The notes below the pieces were generated by a model. The model was not told the origin of the DNA, made no database searches, and worked only from the letters and a program-made list of their open reading frames with translations. A stretch of DNA of 64,000 bases. It comes from Cardiocondyla obscurior (Eukaryota; Arthropoda; Insecta; Hymenoptera; Formicidae). Below are positions 37,564 through 48,048 of the stretch, piece by piece (position 1 is the first letter of the stretch; each line of letters starts with the position of its first letter). The position numbers and the translations under genes were made by a program. The stretch covers positions 2,048,501 to 2,112,500 of the forward strand of contig NC_091874.1 in assembly GCF_019399895.1 (NCBI RefSeq). Reading direction: 5' to 3'.

Positions 37564-38577
37564 ACTCCTGCAAATATGTTTTCCGGCGTAATCGACGATG
37601 TAAAATCGCGCTCACGTCGCGAGCTTCGCGAAGAACCCGGGCGGTCTCTCTCGCGTGTAGTCATCGCGGCGTTTAAAGAACGACTAATCGGAGATATACA
37701 GTTTCAACAAGAGTAACGCGTCACGCTACGCTCGAGATAAGCGATAACAGGATTCGCGGGAGCGTCAGGAAGTCGCACGTTCATTCTCGCGCCGCGCGTA
37801 TCTTATCAATGAGAAGCGGGACGGAGTCAAAAGGGCACAGGGACGGCCGCGATTCACCGCTAATCATCGCTTTCGAGCCGCGCCAATTGCGCGCTTCTAA
37901 GGACGTATCATTTTAGAGAGTCCGAGTATTCTTACGCGTTAATGAAGCTGTCGTGGCAATTACGTAGAAAGGGAGGGGAGAGCTTAGGGACGTTAACTGG
38001 CGACGGATATCGATAGCCCTTGAGGTAGGGCTTCGTCATTAAACGCGCTCAATGACTCCTTTAGGGACGTGTCAAAGGGCCGGCCCGTAAATTCGATCTC
38101 TGAGACGTTAACCCATCCGAATCCATATGCATGGCGTAATTCGGCGACGAAGAAAATCGAGCGGGCGTGCAGGCACGAGCGGGAAAGAAAGGGGGCGAGA
38201 GAACGAGAAAGATAAAGTGCTCGAGAACGGCTGACTAACCGGAACGTGTGACACGAGAGCCAGGAATGCGGCTGACGTCACCGGAGTCGCCGTGGCACAC
38301 TCACTCCACGATATACCTGGCGCGGCGCGACTTCCACGGCGTGAATCGCGCTTCGATCGCGTACGCCGCGAGAAGAGAGCGGACGAAGCGGCCCCGCGAG
38401 AGCGTGAGACGATCGATTCTCGCACGTCCGTGGCGTGAAATTCCCGCGGCGCGCGCGTAAACCAGCCGCCCGACTAATTACACACGCCGGGAGAAAAAAA
38501 ATTCAGCCCGCGACCATGATTTCATGACACTTCTCTGATTATAAATACAATCGACTCGTGAGGTTTCCACCGTTGCT

Positions 38578-38610
38578 GGTTGAGTCAACCGATGCACTTG
38601 TGTGCGTCGG
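38578..38610. promoter_or_regulatory. AP-1-type palindrome next to a 9-bp hairpin
   Basis: GGTTGAGTCAACC (38578-38590) is a dyad around a consensus TGAGTCA. It is followed at once by CCGATGCAC/GTGCGTCGG (38589-38610), a 9-bp stem with one G-U pair and a 4-nt loop. The AP-1 consensus is established, but binding here is conjecture. Confidence 0.25.
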
Positions 38611-39366
38611 AAGTATTAGAAAATTATAGCTAAAACCGAAAGTAACCCCGGTTTACTTTCGGGACACCGGGCGGCGGCGTCTCGTAAATTAGTAGAAGAA
38701 AGTGAGCGGAGTCGATGTTTATCCCCTTCATCGCAAAAAAGTTATCGATTGAAACAAAAAGATTTGTTGCTCTGCTACTACTTAATTTTATTTTTTTTTA
38801 CGTACCGCTGAAATAAGAGACTGCGGGCTGCACGTACGGGTGAGTTCGCGTGTGTTGTTCTCTTCTTCGCAGTCAGGCACGCCCTTGATCACGTATTACA
38901 TTTCGGCAACGAGTACGGTGAGAGATACGTTCATTAAGGCGCCACGGCGTCTCGCTTTCCCGCCTCCCGTTCGTTTCCCTGAAGCGCGTCCCTTCTCCGA
39001 GGCGCGTCCACGTAAAACCGGGGAGTGCATTCGGGACGAACCGACATAAGCGAACGTAACGCGCGGCCGAGATAAAGTCGACATTTAAAAGTGCCATTAA
39101 TATACCACACGCGCGGAAGAACGGGCGGGAGCGGCGACGCGTTAAAAAGATTTAAATGAAAAAGCCAAATTGGCTCTTCGCTCTATATTTCTCTCTCTCT
39201 TTGTCTCTCTCTTTCGTTCTCCAACGTTCTCCAGTCCATTCCACTTGCCACCTTCCCATTACCTCTCCGGGACTTCAAAGGAAATTCAATGAGCTGGTCT
39301 TGCATGTGTGTCGCGCGGATGACGACTATATGCGTCTTCGTTTTCGACGTGCACGCACGTAAAAGG

Positions 39367-39392
39367 GAGAGAGAGAGAGAGAGAGAGAGAGA
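39367..39392. repeat. (GA)n microsatellite
   Basis: Thirteen perfect GA units, the longest such run in the window. CT runs lie about 170 bp upstream at 39191-39211. Confidence 0.9.
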
Positions 39393-40050
39393 AAACGACA
39401 CGAAGTAGCCGAGAGAACACTGGGTAGGTACTTGACGTTTGCTGGGTACTCGAAGGGAGAGAATTGGCCGTGGCGCCCTTCGCACTCTCGATAAGCGGTC
39501 GCGCCACATGTATACCGGCGCCCTTCTCGATACCCGGACGACTCGCGCGAGAATCCTGTGATTCATCTCGAGGAGAGGGGCCCTCTTGACCGATAATTAA
39601 CCGGAGGAACCGACGGGAAACCCGTCGACACGACGGGAATCCCGATCGCACGGGGGATTGCGTACCGCGTGTCATCGCGTTGACGTTTCCCCTTCCGCCC
39701 CTTCGTCCACCTCGCTCCGATTACAGATTAATTATTTTGCAAATAATTGCCACGGATATTATTTACCCGCGGCGAATATTGAAAATTAAACGAGGCGTGT
39801 TCAAACACCGCCGCGATATTTAGCATCCGGTATGATTAAATATATGACGAAATATTAAATGGATTAAATATTCTCGCGTGGCCGTCGAGCGTATAACGCG
39901 CGGTGCCAACAATCGCGCGCCTTTCGATGATGCCACGGTGGTTCCCCGAGTCGTGAAATCGAACGTTACGTGTAGAAAGACCGCCGCGGTCCCACGTACT
40001 TTTTCTTCCAGATCGGTTTTCTCCTCCTCCTCCTCCCTAATTCTCTTTTT

Positions 40051-40070
40051 CTCTCTCTCTCTCTCTCTCC
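40051..40070. repeat. (CT)10 microsatellite
   Basis: Ten perfect CT units, preceded by a (CTC)5 run at 40021-40036. Together they inflate a 180-codon minus-strand frame with a Glu/Arg-rich stretch. Confidence 0.9.
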
Positions 40071-40361
40071 CATTATCTCTTTCTGCCTTATCTTTCGCAC
40101 GCCAACTCCATTTTCCGGCGGAATCTAATTTAACCGTGAAGTTGCTCGCTACGACTACATCCGCGGTTATCGATTTGCGATTAGCATCGCGGCTAAGGGC
40201 AACATATTCCCGCGAATGGATCCGCACCCGCTCTTTGAAAATAATCGCGCCGCAACGTTCCCTTCCGCCGCCACTTTGCTCCTTTTGCACCGTAAAAATG
40301 TTAGCTGCTATAATAGAAATATAAACGGCAAGACCATACCGTAAAAAGTTTAATAAATTCA

Positions 40362-40509
40362 CGCAAATAATAGTTGCGGCAATTGAATTCCCAATTGCGT
40401 AAGTATAAAAAAATTATGTAACTCTGTTCTACAAAATTTACATGCAAAGTTACATGATTTCTTTATGTTCGTGAAATTAGTGATAACATATTTACAACTA
40501 TTACTTGCG
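40362..40509. mobile_element. foldback (near-palindromic) element, unit B1
   Basis: The left arm begins CGCAAATAATAGTTG. The right arm ends CAACTATTACTTGCG, its near-perfect reverse complement. Reading both arms inward, about 65 positions align at roughly 70 percent, including AAAAATTATGTAACTCTG against AAGAAATCATGTAACTTTG. The unit is therefore almost a complete inverted repeat of 148 bp, with no coding space. A second unit follows after 16 bp. This is a non-autonomous foldback or MITE-like element. The superfamily is not assignable. Confidence 0.62.
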
Positions 40510-40525
40510 AAATTTCACTGAATCA

Positions 40526-40680
40526 CACAAATAACAGTTATCAGAATTGCATTATTAATTTCGTACGAATAAAAAAAAAAAAAAAAAACTATGAAACTTT
40601 ATATAATTTACGTGTTAAAGTAATTGTTTTTTTTATGTTCGTATAACTAATAATGAAACTTTTGCTACTATTACCTGCAT
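40526..40680. mobile_element. foldback element, unit B2 (tandem with B1)
   Basis: The left arm (CACAAATAACAGTTAT, then TTGCATTATTAATTTCGTACG) and the right arm (ending TGCTACTATTACCTGCAT) are inverted relative to each other. Each also matches the arms of B1. A run of 18 A at 40571-40588 lengthens the unit to 155 bp. Two adjacent units in one orientation suggest a tandem duplication or nested insertion. Confidence 0.58.
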
Positions 40681-40692
40681 AAGCTCTCCAAA

Positions 40693-40740
40693 TATTTTAC
40701 AGTGCAATTTTACATTTATCGCCGTGGGTAATTTACATGT
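40693..40740 (-). repeat. outer segment of the foldback family
   Basis: In reverse complement this reads ACATGTAAATTACCCAC, then GATAAATGTAAAATTGC. The same segment lies at 29714-29765. Its first 17 bases recur at 54468-54485 (ACATATAAATTACCCACA), directly next to the foldback unit there. It is probably part of a larger parent element. Confidence 0.5.
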
Positions 40741-43700
40741 AATTTTTTTTACGCGATGACGCGACGGTAAGCCTTCAGTGATTGGATTTTTCTTTTTTTT
40801 TTCTTCTTCTCACTTTTCTCTATCAAGGGCTCCACCCCTTTTTCCTCTCCCGTCGCCTTGTGTGTTATTTCATTATCACCCCATCGACGCGAGCGAATAT
40901 GCACCGCCGACGCACCGGCGGAAATGCAAGTTTCATTACGGAATAATTACAAACTAATCACAAATATCTGATTACTGAGCGAACGAGATTTGCGTCTACG
41001 AGGCCGCGGCGCGTGTTGATGAATCCGAGCGTGAGCGTCTAATGAAAGGCAAAAACTTATTTCGGGTCCCATTACTGTCGTTGCATAATTAACGATTCGG
41101 CCGACTCCGGCGGCACACGGCCCGATGATTTATTAAAACTACCGCAAAATCGCGGGAGCTCCGTGAATGGAGGCGCGGTAATGTTAACAAACGCGGCGGC
41201 GCACGACAACGCGAACTCGTTGAAAGCCGAAATCCCAAGTCGATCCGCGTGGAACTTGGTACGACGATCGAAGTCGACGATTTCAAGTCAATAGGAGTGT
41301 CGGCCGCGGTAGGAGTACACGTCGCGGTATTCTTGAATAAAACGGGGCCATTATCGTAACGATACCGCGATAATTGTAACGCGAAACGGTCGCTGAACAC
41401 GCGCCTCGTGTTCGCCGGTTACGTACAGTAAATAAAAGCCCGGCCAAAAAAAAAAAAAAGAAAAAGGGAAACGTAATAATAAAGAACAACAAACGGCAAA
41501 ACTGAGTTTCCGTTCGCGATCTGTCGTGGGAAACGGATTTCCCCCCTTGGTTTAAGCGCGCGGTTGAACGACGGTGAATCTCGACGGCGGTCTAACGACG
41601 TGTCCCATTAAAAGACGCGGAGGCCCTTCTTCACCTCGCTCGCCCGGCGAAAAAAAAAAAATAAAAATAAAGAAAATATATATATATTTTAACTGTCGCG
41701 CCGGATCGCGCGCGCTCATTACGCGTGCGGGTCACGTTCGCGCTCCAAACACGCGAGACGTGCCATCACGTAGCGTCTAGGAACGGCTCGCCGGAATTGC
41801 GGAAGGCAGGGCAGAGCCGTCTCGTGTATTCGTTGCGCTTTGGTGGGCACGGAAAAATGCCGCGGGAAAAAGAACGAGGGCCGGAGGGCCGAGGGCGAAG
41901 GTGAGGCAGGGCGGCGGGGTGAATGGCAAAGAGAGGCCGCGGGCTTAACGGCGAAAAGGCAGTTTCTCGCGGACGATAAACGGCCGGGCTCGAAATCCCG
42001 AGTCGAGAGCTCCGGGGCGGGCCAACGCCACTTTTGACCAGGCTTTGTGCAACCCCCGACGTTCCTTCCCGCTCGCGATGCGAGAGTAACGGCCCGCGAT
42101 GCGATTTCACGTATTTTCTAAATTTTTTTCTGTTTTTTTCTTTTTTTTTCCTTTTTCGTTTCTTACATTGTACATTGTAGGTAAGCGAAGGTCGTTAATA
42201 CGAGCATCGATCGACGTTACCCCTCGCAGACCTCTTCTACAATTCTACGGATAATTATCCTATTGATGAATAAATTACGTTAACATAATTGCATTTAGGA
42301 AACAATGACGCGGAATGATTAGCAATTTAACATTAATAATGCGAGTTTATGCGGTAGAGGATTACGCCGGCGATGCGCGGCGGTGAACAACTGAAACCCA
42401 ATATTGATGATTAGTAATTGGTATAGATACCGGCGACTCGCACACCAATTGCGAAGAACGTATCGATTCGCGGCGAGAAAAACCCTACACACGCTCAAAG
42501 CCCGCCGGGATGATCACCGGTTTCTATTAATAACGTTATAATTACCGGCCGCGACGGGTCCCGTTATCGGGGTAATTTCGCCGAGGACGGCGCCGTAGAT
42601 TTTCGCCGGGCGCGGAAATAAAGGGGGAATTATTACAAAGGCGAGTCGCGAAATGCGGGATCCGACTCGCGGAAAGGGAGTCCCCTCTCGACTGTACACA
42701 AAGTTAACTGTCACGGGCAAGAGCGAGCTTCCTGAATGTCCTCTCATCTATCACGACGCGCTCGCCGCTGAATGGTAAGAGGCAGGGGTGGATGAGGCGC
42801 GACTCCACGAAGAATGGCGGAGTATAAGCGGCCCCCCTTTTCCCAACCCCTCCTCTCCTCACCCCGCCGGTTTTCTCGGCTTCGATCGGCTCTCGAGCCT
42901 CACAAATCTCCGATATCTCTCTTTGACAGGCGATGTCTAAAATTGAAAAGGCAGGCAGAAACAAATCGCTCCGTTTTTCCGACGCCAGCCACCCCCCTCT
43001 TGCCAGCCCTCCCCCTTCCCCCCCTCGTCTTTTCTTATTTCGCGACGCCGCCCCGGCGTTATGGATCGCTCCGCAGTCAAAGCGTTTTGACAATACCAAT
43101 TCTCCGGGCGTCGCGCAGACGATCAAAGGAACGTTGCCGTCGCGATGGCGAGATAATTTGCTGGGCGAGGCGAGCGGTAAATTGTACAATAAGCGACGTG
43201 CAAACTCGAAATCAATGAGATTAATGAAATTAATTTTATTTTAAGCCGCGCAGAAAGATTCAAATGCAAAAGCTATAATTTATATATGACAAGCTCGAGG
43301 CTCGGCAATTATTTATATAGTTTTATTTCGAAGAGCGAGAGATATTTCTGTACCGTCTGGAATAAGTCGCGGGAGGGAGGAGCGCGCGGAGATCGAGACG
43401 CGAAGTGAAAAATGTTAACAAACCGCTGCTAGAAGTGCCCGCGGAATTGCGGGAGCAGGTGATACCCGGTCGCAACAAACCAGAGCGCGTTCCGAAAGAT
43501 TACGGGAAGCATCGCGCGCGCGGAGAGAGAGAGGGCCGGCGATTTTTCTCGTACGACAAGAAAGCGTACCGCTGCACTCCCCGTTGGCGAGCACGGCATT
43601 CCCGTTGAGAAGCGGTCCGACGATGTTTGCAACGACACCTGCATTAGCGGCACCACAGAGTGCCCGCGCCACTGATTACCGTGAGAAAACATCCTCGCGG

Positions 43701-43747
43701 AGTTCTGATTGCGCGCAAATATCTCGACCGGGCGCTCGGCGTCTCGT

Positions 43748-43772
43748 AAAAAAAAAAAAAAAAAAAAAAAAA
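43748..43772. repeat. A25 homopolymer
   Basis: The longest single-base run in the window. It is followed by GAGGAGAAG and not by anything resembling an insertion boundary. No retroposed sequence is recognised upstream. Confidence 0.9.
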
Positions 43773-45072
43773 GAGGAGAAGCTCCGCGACGTTTTTCGCG
43801 TTTTCGAAAAGTTTGCGGGAGGGTGAAAAAACAACATGCGAGAAATGCGAGGACCAGCGACTATCGCAGACCAGCGGTGTTTTCGCGAAAACTTTGCGCC
43901 GTAAAAAGAAGAAAAAAAAAAAAAGGGAAGCCACGTTTTTATTTACCGCCTGGATAAAACTTTGATTTTTTTACCGTGTTATGATTTCATTTGGGGCATC
44001 GCGTGCCGCGGTCGGATTATGCAAATCGATTTTCCTTGAAGAATTAGGGGCTTAAAGTTCCTCGGTCTTCGGTCGCGAATTAAAATTTACGCGCCGTAAG
44101 GGATTTATGTATTTTTCCCTGTCACCGCGATCGCGTTGTTTTAAAACGCGACGACGACGAGGACGCCGACCGCGGTGGCCGCTTTCCCGAGCGACCGGCC
44201 GACCGGAATACTGTGTTTCATAAAAGTTTCCTGAACTTCGGCTAATTCCGCTAATTATTGCCGGCTGCAGAATGACGTGACGTGGAGTGATTAATGGCGT
44301 GTACCGGCGGCGGGGCAACCGATCCAATCTCATAAAGCGACGTTTATGTCTTACCAGGGCGAGCATATTACCGTGCGTAGCCAATTTCGGTGTGCCAAAG
44401 CCACCGCCAACGCGAAAGATCATGCGAACGAGTGCACGTTATTAAAATCCCGCCGTCCACTCGACTTCGTGCCTCTCGCCGAAACTCGTGGGGCACGCAT
44501 AATTGCGAGGCACAATTAATTAGAAGATGTACACCGAAAGAAGTACGTACTTATCACCGAACCCAGCCATGATTTCGCACTTCCAAAATTAAATATTAAC
44601 AAATACGAATAAAAATATATATGAATAAAATTAAACGCAATCGTGTCGATTATAATAAATAAAATTAAATCCATCGGATTTATCATTAGAAATATTATAC
44701 AAAATTAGATAAAACAATAGTCCGGATCCGAAAGTAACTGTATAATCTCTCTCAGTCTGCGTGGGAAGGGAAAAAGACTTTATCCGCGTCGATCCACCGC
44801 CGGGCGGCTAAAGGGCGCAAGGGAATGAATACCATAATACGCGTGCCGCGGCTCGGAACTACCTCGAATCGCTAATTGAGCATTCCCAATGCACAGAGGG
44901 GGCCCTCCTCCGGTGCTCCCGAGTTGACTGACAGCTTCATCCGTCCGCCGCGTCTAAGCGGATCATGCGATATCCCGCCATACGAGCGTTTCAATAAGAT
45001 GAGCGATCCCAAGATTACGACCGCTGTTCGTGTCTCGCGAGCTTTCGATGACGTCACACCGAGAGCCTAGCG

Positions 45073-45153
45073 TGATAAGTTGCCCCGAATAAGCCCGCCG
45101 ACTTGGTAAACTCTCGGCCTTATCTGCCGTTGTCTCGGAATCTTATCTTTATC
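45073..45153. promoter_or_regulatory. cluster of GATA-type sites
   Basis: TGATAAG at 45073-45079, CTTATC at 45119-45124 and 45142-45147, and TTATC at 45149-45153 give four GATA cores within about 80 bp. A CRE palindrome TGACGTCA lies just upstream at 45049-45056. This could be a regulatory element. The evidence is motif density only. Confidence 0.25.
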
Positions 45154-45527
45154 CAAATATAAACGTTACGAATTTCGCTTCTCAATAACGTTTTAAAAAA
45201 TTGCAAACTTAGGAAGAGCGCGTTTTTCCCTCGATGCAAAAAAAAAATAAAGATGGATTTATTTTTCTTCCGGCTTATCGACGCTGGAAATATTTTTATG
45301 CGATAAAGGATCCACGTTCATTTTGCCGGTCAATTACGACGCGATCGGAAATCTCTCGCAGCACCTGGCAGGACGCGCGGCGGGATTCATTCGAAATGAC
45401 GCAAAAAGCAGCGGGTCTGAAGGCGCATTGTGCTCTTCAGCCTCGGCCCCTCTAATCATCGTCCTTTCGTACACGCGGCTTTGATTAAACGAATGACGGG
45501 TTACGCGACTCGTCACAAAGCGTTCGG

Positions 45528-45555
45528 GAGAAAGAGAGAGAGAAAAAGAGAGAGA
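45528..45555. repeat. (GA)n microsatellite
   Basis: Imperfect GA run with an AAAA interruption. Confidence 0.8.
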
Positions 45556-45690
45556 TCGCGACGGATCGGGACTTTCTTGACGGGACACACCGCGAAGCTT
45601 CCGGCGTGTAAGTTTTATTGGCATACATGTCGAGATATGAACAGAGGAATGAAAGTTGCTTTAACGTTGAGAAATTATTGAGCGTAAAAT

Positions 45691-46500
45691 CGAACATTTA
45701 GACAGACATTTGAGTCGCGGGGAGTATGGCAAATACGTAAAAATTTTATCGCCAATGTTTCCGAACCGCGTTCTAACAGGATTTTAATTTTAGATTTAAT
45801 TACCGGCGTATAATTTTCGAAATTAAAGATATATCGCACGCGATATTCTTATCGGATTAACGTAACAAGAAAATCGATTAGAAACGTTATACGCGATCTA
45901 AAATTGCACCGAAGAAATTAAGCATACAAAAGGCATTTAAATATGCGTGCAGCATGCGCTAAAAAAAGAATTCTCCATTTAAATTGAGAAAGTCGGGCAC
46001 TCGATAGTCGAATCGCCTTATCACTCGACGTGATACGTGCATACACGAAGCTCTTATCGACGGTATAAAGCCTTTACACAATGCGAAAGAAAACGGAAGA
46101 TAAAAATAAAAAAATAACAAATAAAAAAAAAATCCGATTCGTCGAAATCTTTAGTTTCTTCTCATTCTCGACGGATCATTTATTCTTCTTTCTATTCACC
46201 GTTTCTTTGCATTGTGTAACAGGCTTAAGGGTTTGTGTTCGGATTTACGTAAAAAGTTAACATTGCCGGGCTACCTCATGTCGGCAGAAAACTCAAGAGT
46301 TATCGAACGCGGCACGAAAACGGAAAATACCGGGCACAGTAAAAAGAGTTAGCGTTGATTTGTTCACTCAAACGTTTGTATTAATTTTAACGTAAAGCAA
46401 ACACGTTAAAAAATTCAGATAAAAACTTAAGATTCAGAACTAAAAAAATATTTTTTTTTCTATTTCTTTTTTTACTTCGTGTTAAATGTAAATAAAATAT
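45691..46500. other. AT-rich island containing a MITE
   Basis: AT-rich stretch on both sides of the element at 46069-46225. A T run lies at about 46450-46459. The rest has no recognised repeat partner and no coding potential. Confidence 0.5.
46069..46225. mobile_element. 157-bp terminal-inverted-repeat element (short MITE)
   Basis: The left end (AGCCTTTACACAATGCGAAA, then GAAAACGG; 46069-46096) is the reverse complement of the right end (46199-46225), apart from a few single-base gaps. A direct TAA flanks each side (46066-46068 and 46226-46228). The ends match those of the 510-bp element at 18891-19400 over AGCCT, TTACACAA and GCAAA. The interiors are only loosely alike, so this is a shorter derivative or sister subfamily. 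It is non-autonomous. The PIF/Harbinger-like class is inferred from the 3-bp TAA duplication. Confidence 0.75.
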
Positions 46501-47241
46501 TCGCAGCGAGCGTTAATTAAATCGACGCGCGACTGCGTCGGAAGTTTAGCACGGCGCTTTTTGCGCGGAAAAAAATTTCCACGCAGATGCAAAATGTTTT
46601 TCGCCGCGGTACGTATCGGATATTAAGATTCTCATCGGCGATAAATCACTTATAGCGCGAGCGTGCACTTCCCGCGGTGTATTCCGCCGTCGAATTTATG
46701 AATGTAAAAACGTAAAACGCGAAAATATGGTCGCGAAACTGGGCGTTCTCGTATACGTGCGAGCGCCGGGACCGCGCCTGTATCCGTGCGAAACGAGTCG
46801 CTTCCATCTCCGCGAGCTTCCGCAGCCCGCGATCTAATCGCTCTCGGTCGGGAAGCCGTAAATCGCCCCGCGAATTAACAGGAGAGAATAAAAAAAAAAA
46901 AAACCGGGACAGTCGGAAGAAAGAGACGTCGAATGTGGCACTGACGACGAAGTCCGCGAGTTAAACGCGAAAATTGCATACCGAGAATGAGTCGCGGCTC
47001 GCCCGACCGGCTCTCTCTCGCCGTCTTCCGTCCACTCTCCCGAGTCTACTTTGATACGGAGTGTACGTTTCGCAGATATATACGTCGCCGATGTGATACG
47101 CGATCCCTCTCGAGACAGCACGCAGCGATAGTTTACTCGAGTAGCGAGTTTCGCTCGCATCGGGGATGCGCTGCGGTCGGTCGTTCCCCGTGTTTTTTCA
47201 AAATACGCTCGCCGGACGTTCCCACGAGCAATTAGTCATTA

Positions 47242-47295
47242 GTTGATAATTAATACAATGAAAGCCGGCCGTTGATAATTAATACAATCAAAGAC
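47242..47295 (+). repeat. tandem duplication, two 25-bp units
   Basis: GTTGATAATTAATACAAT followed by G/C, AAAG and C/A occurs at 47242-47266 and again at 47271-47295 (29-bp period). The copies differ at one or two bases, so the duplication is fairly recent. Confidence 0.85.
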
Positions 47296-47383
47296 GAACT
47301 TTCGAAAGATAAAATCCCAAGCGGCGATTACGTAACTTTATCTCCCTTTCCGATTGTCCCCTTAATCACGCGCGGGCGGCGAA

Positions 47384-47404
47384 GGGGGAGAGGGAGGGGG
47401 AGGG
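47384..47404 (+). other. G-quadruplex motif
   Basis: G runs of 5, 3, 5 and 3 separated by AGA, A and A. Directly read. Confidence 0.65.
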
Positions 47405-48016
47405 CTCCCTATCGGCCGTACTTTGGTCGTAGGCGTAATTCGATTAATCGTAACCGCGTCTCGGCGGCGCCGTTGAGTGCCGAGCGACGGAGATTCTAGG
47501 GCACTTCTCTCGCCGGCGCGACTGTATTTTTCCCAAGTGCGCGCTCTCAGCGGAAAGGTATGGCGCGGCAGCGCGAGCGCCGGGTAACGCCATGTGCGCG
47601 CATGCATGCATGCGTGCACGTGCATACAAGCGCGCACACCTAGGTGAAGTGTATGCTTCGCATCGAGGTAGGTTGTCGTTGTTGTCCGACAATGCCGCCG
47701 GCTGCGATGCGGGCGGCGTCGCTGAGAGTATCTGCCAGCTTATATTCCCACTTAACCACTCTCCCTGGAGTGACTGTTATTCGTGTACGTACTACGGATC
47801 CGCTCGGTGACCTCCCGCTTACCTCACGCGCGCTGCGGAATGCCCGTCGAGTGTCGCGAGCAAGAGATGAGTTCGCGGCGTCGGATACACAAAAGGAAGC
47901 GGCGCGAGGTGCACTCGCTCGAAGAGGAATTGAATCATATCCGGCGCGGTGTCGCGCCGAACGCCGTTTCTCGGCTTCTCTCGGAAAATAACGTTTACGA
48001 CACTCGTTGCAAGAGC

Positions 48017-48048
48017 AGAGAGATAGAGAGAGAGAAAGAGAGAGAGAC
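48017..48048. repeat. (GA)n microsatellite
   Basis: Imperfect GA run with T and AA interruptions. It creates a Glu/Arg-rich stretch in the overlapping frame. Confidence 0.8.

Larger units (their letters stand above)
36661..40320. other. GC-rich block with microsatellites, no gene supported
   Basis: CG-rich. A 172-codon ATG frame (36761-37279) runs into a run of 19 A at its end and overlaps minus-strand frames of 115 and 88 codons, so it is not accepted as a gene. The R4 repeat lies at 37515-37563 and a CRE palindrome TGACGTCA at 38273-38280. (CTC)5 lies at 40021-40036, with GA/CT microsatellites. Confidence 0.4.
40761..45690. other. mainly GC-rich block, no gene seen
   Basis: CG-rich with AT pockets at 42115-42340 and 44575-44720. 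A 161-codon minus-strand frame (42704-43189) overlaps plus-strand frames of 134 and 103 codons, and none is recognised. A run of 25 A lies at 43748-43772. C-rich tracts near 42992-43024 could form quadruplexes on the minus strand. Confidence 0.42.

Noticed and set aside
38023..38033. TTGAGGTAGGG, resembling the let-7 seed
   Set aside because: The match stops after the seed and the flanks do not fold into a precursor. No other known microRNA sequence was recognised in the window.
39820..40362. 180-codon minus-strand frame with a Glu/Arg-rich middle
   Set aside because: The charged stretch is the translation of (CT)10 and (CTC)5 microsatellites. The frame also begins at the edge of a foldback element.
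42704..43189. 161-codon minus-strand frame
   Set aside because: Two plus-strand frames of 134 and 103 codons cover the same bases. The glycine/arginine-rich part comes from a C-rich tract.
47592..47630. CATG-rich alternating purine-pyrimidine stretch
   Set aside because: Looks like simple-sequence DNA with possible Z-DNA character. No periodic array or spacer structure.
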